From: Streptococcus anginosus
Lineage (GTDB): Bacteria > Bacillota > Bacilli > Lactobacillales > Streptococcaceae
NCBI RefSeq assembly: GCF_900636475.1
Contig: NZ_LR134283.1
Location: 868,001 to 932,000 of the forward strand
Length of the DNA: 64,000 bases
Direction: 5' to 3'
Under the pieces are notes generated by a model. The model was not told the origin of the DNA, made no database searches, and was given only the letters and a program-made list of their open reading frames with translations. This document shows positions 40,852-50,435 of the stretch, in pieces. Numbering within the stretch: the stretch's first letter is position 1; every line of letters starts with the position of its first letter. The position numbers and the translations under genes were made by a program.

Positions 40852-41714
40852 TTGCTTAACTTGACTCCTTTAAAGAATTTATTTTTGAAAGTCGGAATCA
40901 TGAGACAAATTGCCAAGATAACCGCACTGTAAAGGCGAAGATAGCTGGTATTAAAGCCAAGCGCAATCACGCCCCAAATCAGGAATTGATAGAAAATAGA
41001 ACCGACAACAATCGTCAATAGGCGTTCTGCCAATGTCAGGCTGGTAAAAATCACCTCTCCGATAATGAGACTGGCAAGCCCCACAACAATGACACCAATC
41101 CCGCGCGAGACATCCGCATAACCTTCTTGCTGGGCAATAAGGGCGCCAGCTAAGGCAATGACACCATTAGACAGCACCAGACCCATTAACTCCATTCGTC
41201 CTGTATGAATGCCAAAACTCCTTGCCATATCCGGATTATCTCCTGTGGCAATATAAGCTTGACCCAATTTTGTATCTAGGAAAAAAAGCAATGCTACAAT
41301 TACCAAACTGACAAAAATCAATCCTGTCAGAAGATTGTTTAATTCGCCAGAAAACGGTAGAAAGTCCTGAATTTGCTTCGTTCCAAGAAGTCCAAGATTA
41401 GCCCGCCCCATTAACATAAGCATAATAGAATGGCAGGAAGTCATGACCAAAATCCCCGAAAGGAGAGTAGGAATTTTCCCCTTAGTATAGAGCAGCCCTG
41501 TTACCATGCCTGCCAGACAGCCAGCTAGAATGGCAGCAGCAGTTGCTAGAAAAGGATTGATTCCCTTACTAATTAGCGTAACTGCCACTGCTCCGCCCAA
41601 CGGAAAAGAGCCTTCTGTTGTCATATCAGGGAAGTTTAAAATGCGGAAGGTCATAAAAATCCCCAAGCCTAAAATAGCCCAAACAAGTCCTTGTGAGACA
41701 ATTGAAATAATCAT
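40848..41714 (-). CDS. ABC transporter permease (TrpXYZ-like)
   Basis: 288-residue permease of the LivH/RbsC-like fold with about eight to nine hydrophobic segments; the conserved early stretch NFPDMTTEGSFPLGGAVAV (about 27-45) marks the group that pairs with DUF534-type binding proteins. Middle gene of the operon, 32 bp behind the binding-protein gene. Confidence 0.85.
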   Translation of the reverse strand: MIISIVSQGLVWAILGLGIFMTFRILNFPDMTTEGSFPLGGAVAVTLISKGINPFLATAAAILAGCLAGMVTGLLYTKGKIPTLLSGILVMTSCHSIMLMLMGRANLGLLGTKQIQDFLPFSGELNNLLTGLIFVSLVIVALLFFLDTKLGQAYIATGDNPDMARSFGIHTGRMELMGLVLSNGVIALAGALIAQQEGYADVSRGIGVIVVGLASLIIGEVIFTSLTLAERLLTIVVGSIFYQFLIWGVIALGFNTSYLRLYSAVILAICLMIPTFKNKFFKGVKLSK

Positions 41715-41746
41715 ACTGTTGTCCTAACCTTTAAAATATACTAGCT

Positions 41747-42751
41747 TTACTCAATGACTTGTCCTGCCTTTTTCAGAACATCATCTGGAATCGTTACTCC
41801 TAGCTGAGCAGCCACTTTTTTGTTCACAACTGATTTGCCAGTAGCAAAGATTTCAACAGCTGTGTCTGCTGGTTTAGCGCCCTTCAAAATTTTCGCCGTC
41901 ATTTTTCCAGTCGCCACTCCAAGATCTTTTTGATCGACAACAACCGAGCCCAGACCGCCTTCTTCTACCATAGCTGTCGCACTTGGATAGATAGGTTTTT
42001 TAGCCGTTTGATTGCTGGAAACGACTGTTGAAAAAGCCGAAGCAATGGTGTTGTCAATTGGAATCCAAATGGCATCTACCTTTCCTGTCATCACATTCAG
42101 GGTTGAAGCAATCTCATTGGTAGAAGGTACAGAATAAGGAAGCACTTTATAGCCTGCTTTTTCAGCCAAAGCTGTAAATTCTTCTACCTGCGTTTTTGAA
42201 TTGTCTTCACTGCTTGAATAAAGGATGCCGATCGTTTTCACATTCGGTGTTAATTGTTTGATCAACTCCAATTGCTGTTGAGCTGGATTGTGGTCAGACA
42301 CACCTGTAATGTTGCCTCCCGGATTTTTCAAATCCTTTACTAAATTCGTCCCAACTGGATCGGTCACTGCTCCCATGACGATTGGCTTGTCTTTCGTTGC
42401 ACTAGCCAAACCTTGAGCAGCAGGCGTTGCGATTCCAATCAGCACGTCATTGCCATTTGCAACTAATTGCTTGCTCATCGTTGCCACTTTACTTTGGTCA
42501 CCTTCCGCATTCATAAAGTCAATCTTGATATTCTTGTCTTTATAACCTTCTTGCGCCAAGCCTTCTTGAATCCCTTTATAAATCAAATCAAGTGACGGAT
42601 GACTGACATATTGCAGCACACCAACTTTTACTGTTTTGGTTGTATTGTTTGTCTTCGGTGCTTTCTCGCCAGTTACACTAGAATAAATAATGCCTCCGAC
42701 AACTAATACCACTAAAAGAGCAATCATTCCCATTAACCGTTTGTTTTTCAT
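41747..42751 (-). CDS. trpX: Amino acid-binding protein (TrpX-like)
   Basis: 334-residue PF04392-type substrate-binding protein. Signal anchor at residues about 6-23 with no lipobox Cys, then two lobes: KVGVLQYVSHPSLD at the mature start, GNDVLIGIATPAAQ, and ITGVSDHNPAQQQLELI. A pneumococcal relative has been crystallised with L-tryptophan, and streptococcal trpXYZ operons are predicted Trp transporters. The ATG at 42749-42751 has GGAG 7 nt upstream; the longer frame is rejected. The T-box leader fits control by uncharged tRNA. Confidence 0.82.
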   Translation of the reverse strand: MKNKRLMGMIALLVVLVVGGIIYSSVTGEKAPKTNNTTKTVKVGVLQYVSHPSLDLIYKGIQEGLAQEGYKDKNIKIDFMNAEGDQSKVATMSKQLVANGNDVLIGIATPAAQGLASATKDKPIVMGAVTDPVGTNLVKDLKNPGGNITGVSDHNPAQQQLELIKQLTPNVKTIGILYSSSEDNSKTQVEEFTALAEKAGYKVLPYSVPSTNEIASTLNVMTGKVDAIWIPIDNTIASAFSTVVSSNQTAKKPIYPSATAMVEEGGLGSVVVDQKDLGVATGKMTAKILKGAKPADTAVEIFATGKSVVNKKVAAQLGVTIPDDVLKKAGQVIE

Positions 42752-42861
42752 ATCTGTTCTCCATTTCATATTTTTCTATTTTTTATTCGAGTAAAAGCCA
42801 GAGTCGCCATCGTTTAAACATATTTTTCCTCCATTTTAAGGGAAATGAAACAATAAAAGAA

Positions 42862-43111
42862 AAACCCACACACAGTTCATCCTGTGTGAGGGCGTAAATC
42901 GCGGTGCCACCTCAATTATGGGAAAAATAATAGACTTCTCCCACATCTCTATCTTGTCTAACAACAAGTTGCACTGTAAGGTGTGCTCACCGAATTTTTA
43001 TCGTTTCAAATTCAACTTCTATCCATTAGCCCAATTTCATAAAACGCTGCTACTTGTTTTCACCAACCACAAGCTCTCTGCCAACAACTATTTTATTACT
43101 TTATCTAATTT
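42862..43111 (-). promoter_or_regulatory. T-box riboswitch of the trpXYZ-like operon
   Basis: About 250-nt leader. The T-box sequence AGGTGGCACCGCG is at 42900-42912, followed by the terminator stem CCCTCACACAG / CTGTGTGTGGG and TTTTT (42862-42893). Stem I has AGAGAG..GGTTGGTG, the loop-E strand AGTA (43097-43100) opposite GAA (43036-43038), and closing helix ATTAG/CTAAT. The codon region reads GAAATTGGG: AUU sits right after GAA, and UGG (43031-43033) overlaps it; another UGG is at 43023-43025. The transporter type favours UGG (Trp). Uncharged tRNA binding would favour the antiterminator. Confidence 0.9.
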
Positions 43112-43117
43112 GATATT

Positions 43118-43146
43118 ATTTTAGATGTTTCTGAAACAAAAGTCAA
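43118..43146 (-). promoter_or_regulatory. Promoter of the trpXYZ-like operon
   Basis: TTGACT (43141-43146), 17-bp spacer, TAAAAT (43118-43123). The spacer contains the palindrome GTTTCAGAAAC. Confidence 0.75.
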
Positions 43147-43200
43147 GTATTTTGTCAAACTTTTCTGACAATAATTTTCCAACCTTTTCTTGCTATTTTT

Positions 43201-43209
43201 TGTTATAAT
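43201..43209 (+). promoter_or_regulatory. rqcH/pavA extended -10 promoter
   Basis: TGTTATAAT ends 31 bp before the ATG; no good -35 is seen, so an extended -10 promoter is inferred. Confidence 0.5.
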
Positions 43210-43240
43210 TTTCTTTAGTACCATTCAAGGAGAGAAAAAC

Positions 43241-44890
43241 ATGTCCTTTGACGGATTTTTTTTACACCACATGACAGAGGAATTGCGACAACAGTTACTG
43301 TACGGTCGTATTCAAAAAATCAATCAACCGTTTAATCAGGAATTAGTGCTACAAATTCGCAGTAATCGACAAAATCATAAATTGCTCTTGTCTGCTCACC
43401 CTGTTTTTAGTCGCATTCAACTAACCAATACCAGCTTTGAAAATCCCGCAGTTCCTAATACATTTATCATGGTCATGCGGAAATATCTGCAAGGTGCTAC
43501 GATTGAAAGCATTGAACAGATTGATAATGATCGAGTTTTAGAAATTTCTGTCTCCAACAAAAATGAAATTGGAGATAGCGTGGCAGCAACTCTAGTCATC
43601 GAAATCATGGGCAAACACAGCAATATCATCTTAATGGACAAGGCAAGTGGCAACATCATTGAGGCCATTAAACATGTCGGCTTCTCGCAGAATAGTTATC
43701 GCACGATTCTGCCTGGTTCAAGCTATGTCACTCCACCTCAAACAGATAAGCGCAATCCCTTTACCATTTCTGATGAAAAGCTATTTGAAATTCTGCATAC
43801 AGAGGATTTGTCGGCCCATTCTTTACAAAACTTATTTCAAGGATTGGGGCGCGATACAGCAGCTGAACTCAGCCAGCGCTTAACAAGTGATAAGTTAAAA
43901 ATCTTCCGCGCCTTCTTCGCTAGCTCCACTCAGGCAACCCTGACTAGCAAGTCATTTACCCCCATTCTCTTTGCGGATAGTCAAAAAGAATTTCCTAGTT
44001 TATCACAATTGTTAGATGCTTTCTATCAAGATAAGGCAGAGCGCGATCGCGTTAATCAACAAGCCAGCGAACTGATTCATCGAGTGGAGAATGAATTAGA
44101 AAAAAATCGTAAAAAATTAACGAAACAAGAGCAAGAACTGGTCGCGACTGAAAATGCTGAAGAATTTCGACAAAAGGGAGAACTCCTCACTACTTTTTTG
44201 CACCAAGTTCCAAACAATCAAGACCAAGTAGAACTGGACAATTACTACACAAGCGAGAAAATTACTATTGTGTTGGATAAAGCTTTGACCCCTAACCAAA
44301 ATGCTCAGCGCTATTTTAAGAAATACCAAAAGCTGAAAGAAGCAGTCAAGCATTTAACGGGACTGATTGAAGAAACTAAAGAAACCATTCAATATTTGGA
44401 AAGTGTGGAAACCGCCCTGTCACAAGCTAACTTGACAGAAATTGCTGAAATTCGTGAAGAATTGATTCAGACCGGTTTTATTCGCCGGCGTCAGCGTGAA
44501 AAAATCCAAAAACGGAAAAAACCAGAGAAATACTTGGCAACTGACGGTAAGACGATTATTTTGGTTGGTCGAAACAACTTGCAAAATGACGAGTTGACTT
44601 TTAAAATGGCTAAAAAAGAGGAACTTTGGTTTCATGCCAAGGATATTCCCGGCAGTCACGTGGTCATCACAGGCAATCTGCAACCAAGTGATGAGGTCAA
44701 GACAGATGCTGCGGAATTGGCAGCATACTTTTCTAAGGCGAGATTGTCCAATCTCGTTCAGGTGGATATGATTGAAGTCAAAAAGCTCAATAAGCCAACC
44801 GGTGGCAAGCCCGGTTTTGTGACCTATACTGGACAAAAGACCCTGCGGGTCACTCCCGATGAAGCCAAAATCAAATCTATGAAAATGTAA
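43241..44890 (+). CDS. pavA: RqcH / fibronectin-binding protein PavA
   Basis: 549-residue NFACT protein. NFACT-N domain (about 1-180) with the Asp97-Arg98 pair (IDNDRVL) needed for Ala-tail addition, helix-hairpin-helix (about 180-275), coiled coil (about 280-430) and NFACT-R (ELWFHAKDIPGSHVVI, about 450-520). In ribosome quality control RqcH adds Ala tails to nascent chains on stalled 50S subunits; streptococcal PavA/FbpA also binds fibronectin on the cell surface although it lacks a signal peptide. The ATG at 43241 has AAGGAGAG upstream. It sits near tmRNA-like quality-control functions only by chance (37 kb away). Confidence 0.92.
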   Translation: MSFDGFFLHHMTEELRQQLLYGRIQKINQPFNQELVLQIRSNRQNHKLLLSAHPVFSRIQLTNTSFENPAVPNTFIMVMRKYLQGATIESIEQIDNDRVLEISVSNKNEIGDSVAATLVIEIMGKHSNIILMDKASGNIIEAIKHVGFSQNSYRTILPGSSYVTPPQTDKRNPFTISDEKLFEILHTEDLSAHSLQNLFQGLGRDTAAELSQRLTSDKLKIFRAFFASSTQATLTSKSFTPILFADSQKEFPSLSQLLDAFYQDKAERDRVNQQASELIHRVENELEKNRKKLTKQEQELVATENAEEFRQKGELLTTFLHQVPNNQDQVELDNYYTSEKITIVLDKALTPNQNAQRYFKKYQKLKEAVKHLTGLIEETKETIQYLESVETALSQANLTEIAEIREELIQTGFIRRRQREKIQKRKKPEKYLATDGKTIILVGRNNLQNDELTFKMAKKEELWFHAKDIPGSHVVITGNLQPSDEVKTDAAELAAYFSKARLSNLVQVDMIEVKKLNKPTGGKPGFVTYTGQKTLRVTPDEAKIKSMKM

Positions 44891-44916
44891 AGGTGTCCGC
44901 TAATCGGCACCTTTTT
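44889..44916 (+). terminator. Terminator of rqcH/pavA
   Basis: AAAGGTG..CCG / CGG..CACCTTT stem followed by TTC; begins at the stop codon. Confidence 0.75.
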
Positions 44917-44937
44917 CTGACGACTCTTCGTACGGCC

Positions 44938-45280
44938 GACCCTCAGACGAAGTGAACCACTTTTCTGGCAAGCTGTCCGACCCTCGGACGAAGCAAACCA
45001 GTTTTCAGGCAGGCTGTCCGACCCTCGGATGAAGTGAATCAGTTCTCAGGCAAACTATCTGACCCTCGGACGGAGTGAACCAGTTCTTAGGCAGACTATC
45101 TGACCCTCGGACGGAGTGAACCAGTTCTCAGGCAAACTATCTGACCCTCGGACGGAGTGAAGCACTTTTCTGACAAGCTATCCGACCCTCAGACGGAGTG
45201 AACCAGTTCTTAGATAGGTCGTCGACGTGGGCGGCAGTTTAAACTAATTCCCATTCTCTCCGTCGACCGGGGCGACAGAC
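44938..45280. repeat. 41-bp tandem repeat array B
   Basis: Seven units begin with GACCCTC at 44938, 44979, 45020, 45061, 45102, 45143 and 45184, exactly 41 bp apart. Each carries a dyad of the type GTCCGA-CCC-TCGGAC and then GGAGTGAACCAGTTCT. A partial unit precedes (44917-44937). At the right end is one degenerate unit in the opposite direction, AAACTAATTC..GTCGACCGGGGCGAC (45262-45276). The reverse complement of a unit (AACTGGTTCACTCCGTCCG) matches the array A core (AACTAGTTCACTTCGTCCG), and the 15-mer GTCGACCGGGGCGAC is identical in both. The array fills the gap between convergent rqcH/pavA and budA. Confidence 0.92.
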
Positions 45281-45291
45281 CTAAAAAAGGT

Positions 45292-45316
45292 TGGAAACTG
45301 AATTCCAACCTTTGTA
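45292..45316 (-). terminator. Terminator of budA
   Basis: AAAGGTTGGAA / TTCCAACCTTT with a 4-5 nt loop; T-run TTTTTT on the minus strand. From here to the budA stop (45317-45373) nothing else is seen. Confidence 0.85.
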
Positions 45317-45373
45317 TTCTATTTCAGACTATTTAAGGTGTATGTAAGTCTCTTAAACCTACCCCGCCGCCTT

Positions 45374-46093
45374 TTATTCAGATTTCTCAATATCTTCTTT
45401 TAGCTCCGCCACATTCAATTTGGCAGCGAGAAAATCTTGGTCTTGAATCGGAAAACGCTGCTCCAATGCTGCAATCGTTCCGATTTCAACCTCTCCATTT
45501 TTCATGACAAAATCCATAACATGTCCGCCAAATTGGTGGTCATCAGATAGAAAATGAAGATGAAAACCAGCTACGCTGACACCGTGAAACAGCTCTGGCG
45601 TCCAAAAGCCAACGATTGTTCCCGAAATGTGTTCTACCTGGTACTCAGGCTGATGAGCTGCGATTTCTGCGAACTTCTTTCCCAGAGAGGTTTTTGGAGC
45701 CATGCGCACATGCATGCTGCTAAATTCACCATGAATCTTAATTGAGTGAAAAAGATTTTCCCCGACATAGCTAGCTTCTATGCGCTTCTTCAACGCTTCA
45801 TCAGTCAGCTCAACGTCCTGACGAAAACACGCTTCTGCTCGGTGAAAAGCCACTGCAGCATAAGGAACCGTCCTATCCATTGAAACTTCCATCACTTCAG
45901 GACTTGCTCCTATCCCCTTGGCTTGATAGGCCTTGCCGTCAAGCACAATCAGCTCTCCGTCAATAGAGTCTAAAGTACCAATCCCTAAATCGCCATGTTT
46001 AAGCAATTCTTCAATCGTCATCGTCCCCTTGTAAAGCCCTGCCATTAAAGCTCCCAAAGTATTGTAGTGAAATAATGTTACAAGCTCTGCCAT
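45374..46093 (-). CDS. budA: Alpha-acetolactate decarboxylase
   Basis: 239-residue enzyme that decarboxylates acetolactate to acetoin in the pyruvate-overflow pathway, which also consumes protons. Zn-ligand region FHLHFLSDDHQFGGHV (about 177-192) holds the three conserved His. N-terminal LVTLFHYNTLGALMAGLYKG is the family start. Downstream of alsS with a terminator-like hairpin between them. Confidence 0.94.
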   Translation of the reverse strand: MAELVTLFHYNTLGALMAGLYKGTMTIEELLKHGDLGIGTLDSIDGELIVLDGKAYQAKGIGASPEVMEVSMDRTVPYAAVAFHRAEACFRQDVELTDEALKKRIEASYVGENLFHSIKIHGEFSSMHVRMAPKTSLGKKFAEIAAHQPEYQVEHISGTIVGFWTPELFHGVSVAGFHLHFLSDDHQFGGHVMDFVMKNGEVEIGTIAALEQRFPIQDQDFLAAKLNVAELKEDIEKSE

Positions 46094-46127
46094 TTCTCCT
46101 CCTAGGCAATGTTTACTATCTTTACCT

Positions 46128-46181
46128 GAAAAAACAGTGGAAAAACGAACCCTTTTAAAAATTTCGAGTTCTTTCCCACTT
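46128..46181 (-). terminator. Hairpin with T-run between alsS and budA
   Basis: AGTGGGAAAGAAC / GTTCGTTTTTCCACT stem, then GTTTTTTC on the minus strand, just after the alsS stop. It should make budA expression lower than alsS, or be an attenuator. Confidence 0.65.
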
Positions 46182-46186
46182 CTTCT

Positions 46187-47851
46187 TTAATAAAACTCAT
46201 CTGGTAAAATCGTTTCTCCCAGCATGCTGCTGTCCTTGTAATCAACTGGCACATCAATGATGACCGGTCCACTTTCCTCTAAAGCTTTTTGAAGCAGCTG
46301 TGTCAATTCTGCTGGAGAGGTTGCTCGGAATCCTTTCGCACCAAAACTCTCTGCATATTTAACAAAATCAACAGGTCCAAAGTCCACTCCAGATGAACGA
46401 CCATATTTCATTTCTTCTTGAAATTCCACCATATTATAATGACCGTCATTCCAAATAAGATGAACAATTGGTAATTGTAGACGAACTGCTGTCTCTAGCT
46501 CTTGGGCCGAAAAGAGAAAACCACCATCGCCAGACACAGAAACGATCTTTATGTTGGGACGAACCAAGGCTGCTGAGATTGCCCAGGGTAATGCCACTCC
46601 TAACGTTTGCATCCCATTTGAAAAAAGCAGATGCCTTGGTTCATAGCTCTTGAAATAACGTGCCATCCAAATATAATGCGTACCCACATCGACAGTAACT
46701 GTCATATCGTCTGTCGTATTTTCCTGCAAGACTTCGACAATATCCAGCGGGTGTAGGCGACCTTTTTCAGTTTGGCTGCGGTCAAATTTCACATCACCGT
46801 CCATTTTATCTCGCAGCACTTGCAGATATTCCCGCGAGCCTTCTGGTAATTGATAGCCGTTAATCGCTGGCAGCAATAAATCCAAAGTATTTGCAATATC
46901 TCCAATCAGCTCACGCTCCGGTTGAAAGTAAGTATCAATCTCTGCTGGCTCTACGTCAATCACAATGACGCGGGCAGAAATTTCCGCATTCCAGTTGCGC
47001 GCTTCATACTCAATCGGATCATAGCCGATAGCGATGACTAGGTCAGATTTTTTCAGGAGCATGTCACCCGGCTGATTGCGAAACAGCCCGACACGCCCAA
47101 AGAAAGTAGCTTCTTCCAATTCACGAGACACAATCCCAGCCCCTTGGAATGTTTCCACAACAGGCAACTGTACTTGCTCCAATAACTGACGAATAGAAGC
47201 CGTCACTTTGGCACTTGAAGCGCCATTTCCCAAGAGAAGAACCGGTAACACAGCATTTTTAATCGCTTGCGCTAGATAGTTAATGTCTGCCACAGAACTA
47301 GAACCCAGCTGCGGATCCGTCAGCGGTTTAATTGCTTTCACTTGCACCTGACTATCCACCACATCCTGTGGAATGGAAATGAAACTTGCCCCCGGCATTC
47401 CTGACTTGGCATGACGATAAGCATTGGCAATGATTTCTGACAGAGTATTGCCGTCTTGCACTTCGACTGAATACTTAGTAATCGGCTTAAATAGTGCAGC
47501 ATTGTCCATAGACTGGTGAGCGCGTTTGAGAAGGTCAGAGCGTTTGACCTGACCAGCCAAAGCCAGCACTGGGTCGCCCTCTGCGGTCGCCGTAACCAAG
47601 CCCGTTGCTAAGTTTGAAGCACCTGGTCCACTCGTTGCAATCACGACACCCGGCTCTCCTGTAATCCGCCCAATTCCTTGCGCCATAAAAGCAGCATTTT
47701 GTTCATGACGAGCAACGATAAGTTGTGGGCCTTTGTCCTCTAAGGTATCAAATACACGGTCAATCTTTGCACCGGGAATTCCAAATACATAATCCACCTT
47801 GTGATTGATTAAACTATCCACAATCAAATCCGCACCAAATTTTTCAGTCAT
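46187..47851 (-). CDS. alsS: Acetolactate synthase, catabolic type
   Basis: 554-residue ThDP enzyme that condenses two pyruvates to acetolactate. Catalytic Glu50 in [10 protein letters not shown], and ThDP/Mg motif [24 protein letters not shown] (about 438-468). Catabolic AlsS/BudB type, because no small regulatory subunit gene follows and budA is next. A TATAAT lies about 30 bp before the ATG (no convincing -35). Acetoin formation lowers acid production from excess pyruvate. Confidence 0.94.
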   Translation of the reverse strand: MTEKFGADLIVDSLINHKVDYVFGIPGAKIDRVFDTLEDKGPQLIVARHEQNAAFMAQGIGRITGEPGVVIATSGPGASNLATGLVTATAEGDPVLALAGQVKRSDLLKRAHQSMDNAALFKPITKYSVEVQDGNTLSEIIANAYRHAKSGMPGASFISIPQDVVDSQVQVKAIKPLTDPQLGSSSVADINYLAQAIKNAVLPVLLLGNGASSAKVTASIRQLLEQVQLPVVETFQGAGIVSRELEEATFFGRVGLFRNQPGDMLLKKSDLVIAIGYDPIEYEARNWNAEISARVIVIDVEPAEIDTYFQPERELIGDIANTLDLLLPAINGYQLPEGSREYLQVLRDKMDGDVKFDRSQTEKGRLHPLDIVEVLQENTTDDMTVTVDVGTHYIWMARYFKSYEPRHLLFSNGMQTLGVALPWAISAALVRPNIKIVSVSGDGGFLFSAQELETAVRLQLPIVHLIWNDGHYNMVEFQEEMKYGRSSGVDFGPVDFVKYAESFGAKGFRATSPAELTQLLQKALEESGPVIIDVPVDYKDSSMLGETILPDEFY

Positions 47852-47933
47852 TTTCTTCGTCCTTCCTGAATATCACGCTCATCATTATATCATAATTCCC
47901 ATGCGTCTTATAGGATTGTGCTTGTTACTCTTT

Positions 47934-49181
47934 TTACAAACTATTGTACAATTCCTGCATCTCCACATCATCTGGAACCAAGTGAAGATAATGCTCTGCT
48001 TGGTGTTTTGCTTCTTCAAAATCTCCCATTTCACGAAGTAGATAAATATATTGCTCTAAAAATTCTGGATTTTCCTTTAAATCCGAGAGCAACAGTCGAT
48101 ATCGCTCCAAAGCTGCTGTTGTCTGTTCCAAAGCCTGATAGGCACGCGCAATATTCCACTTAGTCAGTACATTGTCTATATCTTGCTCCTCAAATTTCAA
48201 AACTTCATCAAAACGCTCTTGCTCTAAGTAAAGATTAGACAAACGCAATGCAATTTCTTCCAAGTCTTCCGCATTATCTTTTGCTTTCAAAAGGTAATCT
48301 TCTGCCTTTCGCTCATCGTGCAACTCATAAGAAAGCTGCGAAGCTAGCAACAAAAGACGTGTATCAAATGGATTTTTCGACAAGCCCTGCTGCGTAAGGC
48401 GTAATGCTTCTTCTGTCTGATGTTCTGCATGAAGCGACAAAGCATAACCATACTCATAACCTTCAAATTCCGGCGAAATCGTATCAATTTGCTTAAAGTA
48501 TAGATTAGCTTTTTGATATTCTTTCTGGTCATACAAAATAGTCGCTAATTCAAAGGCTACAGCATCATCGTATTCAATCTCTAAAGATTTTTCCAAAAAC
48601 TCAATCGCCACTTCAAATTTTCCCAAACTTGCATAGGAAACACCAATCCGCTGATAAGTAGAAACACCCGTCTGCTCATAAATCATGCGATTGTCTAAGC
48701 TAGCGTATTCCTTAATGGCTTGATTGAAATTTCCCAATTCAAAATCTATTTCAGCCATGCCAAAAGTCACTAACGGTTCATCAGATAATTGCTTTGCCTC
48801 GGCTAATTTTTCCCTTGCAACATCTGGCAAGCCTTCCATTTGATAGAGATCAGCTTTGACTAAGAGTGCTGTCACATACCAGTCACTATCAGAAGTAATT
48901 TCTTCCAGATAAGCAAACGCTTCTTCCACTTGCCCGTCTTCACTAGCAATCTGCGCCAAACTGATGTAGGCTTCTGGATAATGAGGAGCTAATGTTTCAT
49001 AAATTCGCTTCGCTTGAGGGAAAAAGCCGATACTTTCTAAGTAGTCGGCTAATTCAAGTAATTCTTCCTCTGTATCATTTGTTAGAGCTCTTTCAAAATA
49101 TTTATTGGCATGCGCCAAATCCTGCTTTTGCAAAGAAGCGACCATTTTCTCACTGTTGTTCAATTTCTTCTCCTGTTTCAT
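47934..49181 (-). CDS. Tetratricopeptide-repeat protein
   Basis: About 415-residue cytosolic, acidic all-helical protein with roughly ten TPR units along its length (for example GFFPQAKRIYETLAPHYPEAY, shown as GFFPQAKRIYETL and APHYPEAY, and GKFEVAIEFLEKSLEIEYDD). TPR solenoids are protein-binding scaffolds; partner unknown. Start uncertain by six codons: the TTG at 49161-49163 has CAGGAG 6 nt upstream, whereas the ATG at 49179-49181 has no ribosome site. It lies 7 bp behind the AI-2E-type permease gene, so the two are one transcript. Confidence 0.8.
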   Translation of the reverse strand: MKQEKKLNNSEKMVASLQKQDLAHANKYFERALTNDTEEELLELADYLESIGFFPQAKRIYETLAPHYPEAYISLAQIASEDGQVEEAFAYLEEITSDSDWYVTALLVKADLYQMEGLPDVAREKLAEAKQLSDEPLVTFGMAEIDFELGNFNQAIKEYASLDNRMIYEQTGVSTYQRIGVSYASLGKFEVAIEFLEKSLEIEYDDAVAFELATILYDQKEYQKANLYFKQIDTISPEFEGYEYGYALSLHAEHQTEEALRLTQQGLSKNPFDTRLLLLASQLSYELHDERKAEDYLLKAKDNAEDLEEIALRLSNLYLEQERFDEVLKFEEQDIDNVLTKWNIARAYQALEQTTAALERYRLLLSDLKENPEFLEQYIYLLREMGDFEEAKHQAEHYLHLVPDDVEMQELYNSL

Positions 49182-49188
49182 CTACCAA

Positions 49189-50328
49189 TTATTCTTCATA
49201 CAAGCCGCTGACTTTCTTATACCATTTAAAAATAGCAGCAATCACAACTTTTGCAGATGCATAAACGGGAATTCCCAGTAAAACGCCCCAGATACCAAAC
49301 ATAGATCCCGCTGTCAAAAGGACAAAAAGAACATTGATTGGATGAATGTTCAATTGGCTACCGAGAATTAATGGCGACACAAACCGCCCTTCAATCGTTT
49401 GCTCTACAATAAAGACCACAATGACTTTCAAGAGCATAATTGGTCCAGCAATTAAACCCAGAACAAGAGCCGGCAGCATAGCTAGAAAACTTCCCAAATA
49501 AGGAATCAAATTTAAAATCCCTGCCGTCACCCCAAGTGTCACTGCATAGCGAAGCCCGATTACTTTAAAGAAAATGATGAACATTATCGCTACGATAATA
49601 GCTACAGTTACTTGCCCACGAACGTAATTGGCAAGCTGCGTATTGACATCTGTCAAAATTTGTCCGACTGGTTCACGAAACTTAGTTGGCATGAATTTTG
49701 TCAAATAAGATTTTAAGTTTTTTCCATCTCGCAAAAGATAAAAAAGGATAAAAGGCATGATGATAATGGCTACAATCACTTGCGAAGCCGTACTAATCAA
49801 TGTGCTAACCCAGTTCACAGCTTTAGATGAGAAATTACTCGCCCAAGCTGTCACTTGATCTGAAAAATTATTCGCAATTTCTTCCAATTGAGGTTTGACA
49901 TCATCAGAAATACGATTTTCCAAAAAATCTTGAATAATTTTATTTGATTTTTTCAAATTGGCTGGTAAATTCTTGACAAAGCTGACTATCTGATGTTGCA
50001 AACTTGGAATTGCTACAGCCAGGCCCCAAATTAAGAGCAATGCAATCAAAATAAAAACAATCGTAATCGCAACTAAACGATTGACTTTATGTTTTTCCAT
50101 CCAATCCACAATCGGATTTAATAAATAATACAAAAGTCCTGCTAAAATAACTGGCAGCATAATAACCCCAATAAATTCTAAAACAGGAATGAAAATGAAA
50201 CTAATTTTGTTTAATACAAAAATATTCAACCCCAACAATAAGGTCACCAAAAAAACAGTAATTGCTTTATTGTCTAAAAACCACCGAAAAAACCATGATA
50301 GGCTGAAATCCTTCTTTTTGTGTTCCAT
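49189..50328 (-). CDS. AI-2E family transporter (PerM-like)
   Basis: 379-residue membrane protein with about seven to eight helices, family PF01594. The loop segment KNLPANLKKSNKIIQDFLEN (about 118-137) and the conserved LNLIPYLGSFLAMLPA (near 273-288) and PINVLFVLL are typical. Members include exporters of AI-2 and Na+/H+ antiporters; the substrate here is unknown. Upstream of the TPR gene. Confidence 0.85.
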   Translation of the reverse strand: MEHKKKDFSLSWFFRWFLDNKAITVFLVTLLLGLNIFVLNKISFIFIPVLEFIGVIMLPVILAGLLYYLLNPIVDWMEKHKVNRLVAITIVFILIALLLIWGLAVAIPSLQHQIVSFVKNLPANLKKSNKIIQDFLENRISDDVKPQLEEIANNFSDQVTAWASNFSSKAVNWVSTLISTASQVIVAIIIMPFILFYLLRDGKNLKSYLTKFMPTKFREPVGQILTDVNTQLANYVRGQVTVAIIVAIMFIIFFKVIGLRYAVTLGVTAGILNLIPYLGSFLAMLPALVLGLIAGPIMLLKVIVVFIVEQTIEGRFVSPLILGSQLNIHPINVLFVLLTAGSMFGIWGVLLGIPVYASAKVVIAAIFKWYKKVSGLYEE

Positions 50329-50435
50329 ACAGACATCCTTTTCTTTATTTATCTCATTGTAGCATTTTTTTCTAAAAAATTCTTGAAGAAAAGATAGCCT
50401 TTTGTGAATTTTCTTCTTGCACTCAAATCAAACAT

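Noticed and set aside
42918..43124. 68-codon plus-strand frame
   Set aside because: It is antisense to the T-box leader; the RNA structure explains the sequence.
44938..45280. CRISPR array or coding repeat protein
   Set aside because: Head-to-tail units without spacers; the 41-bp period shifts frame, so no repeat protein is encoded.
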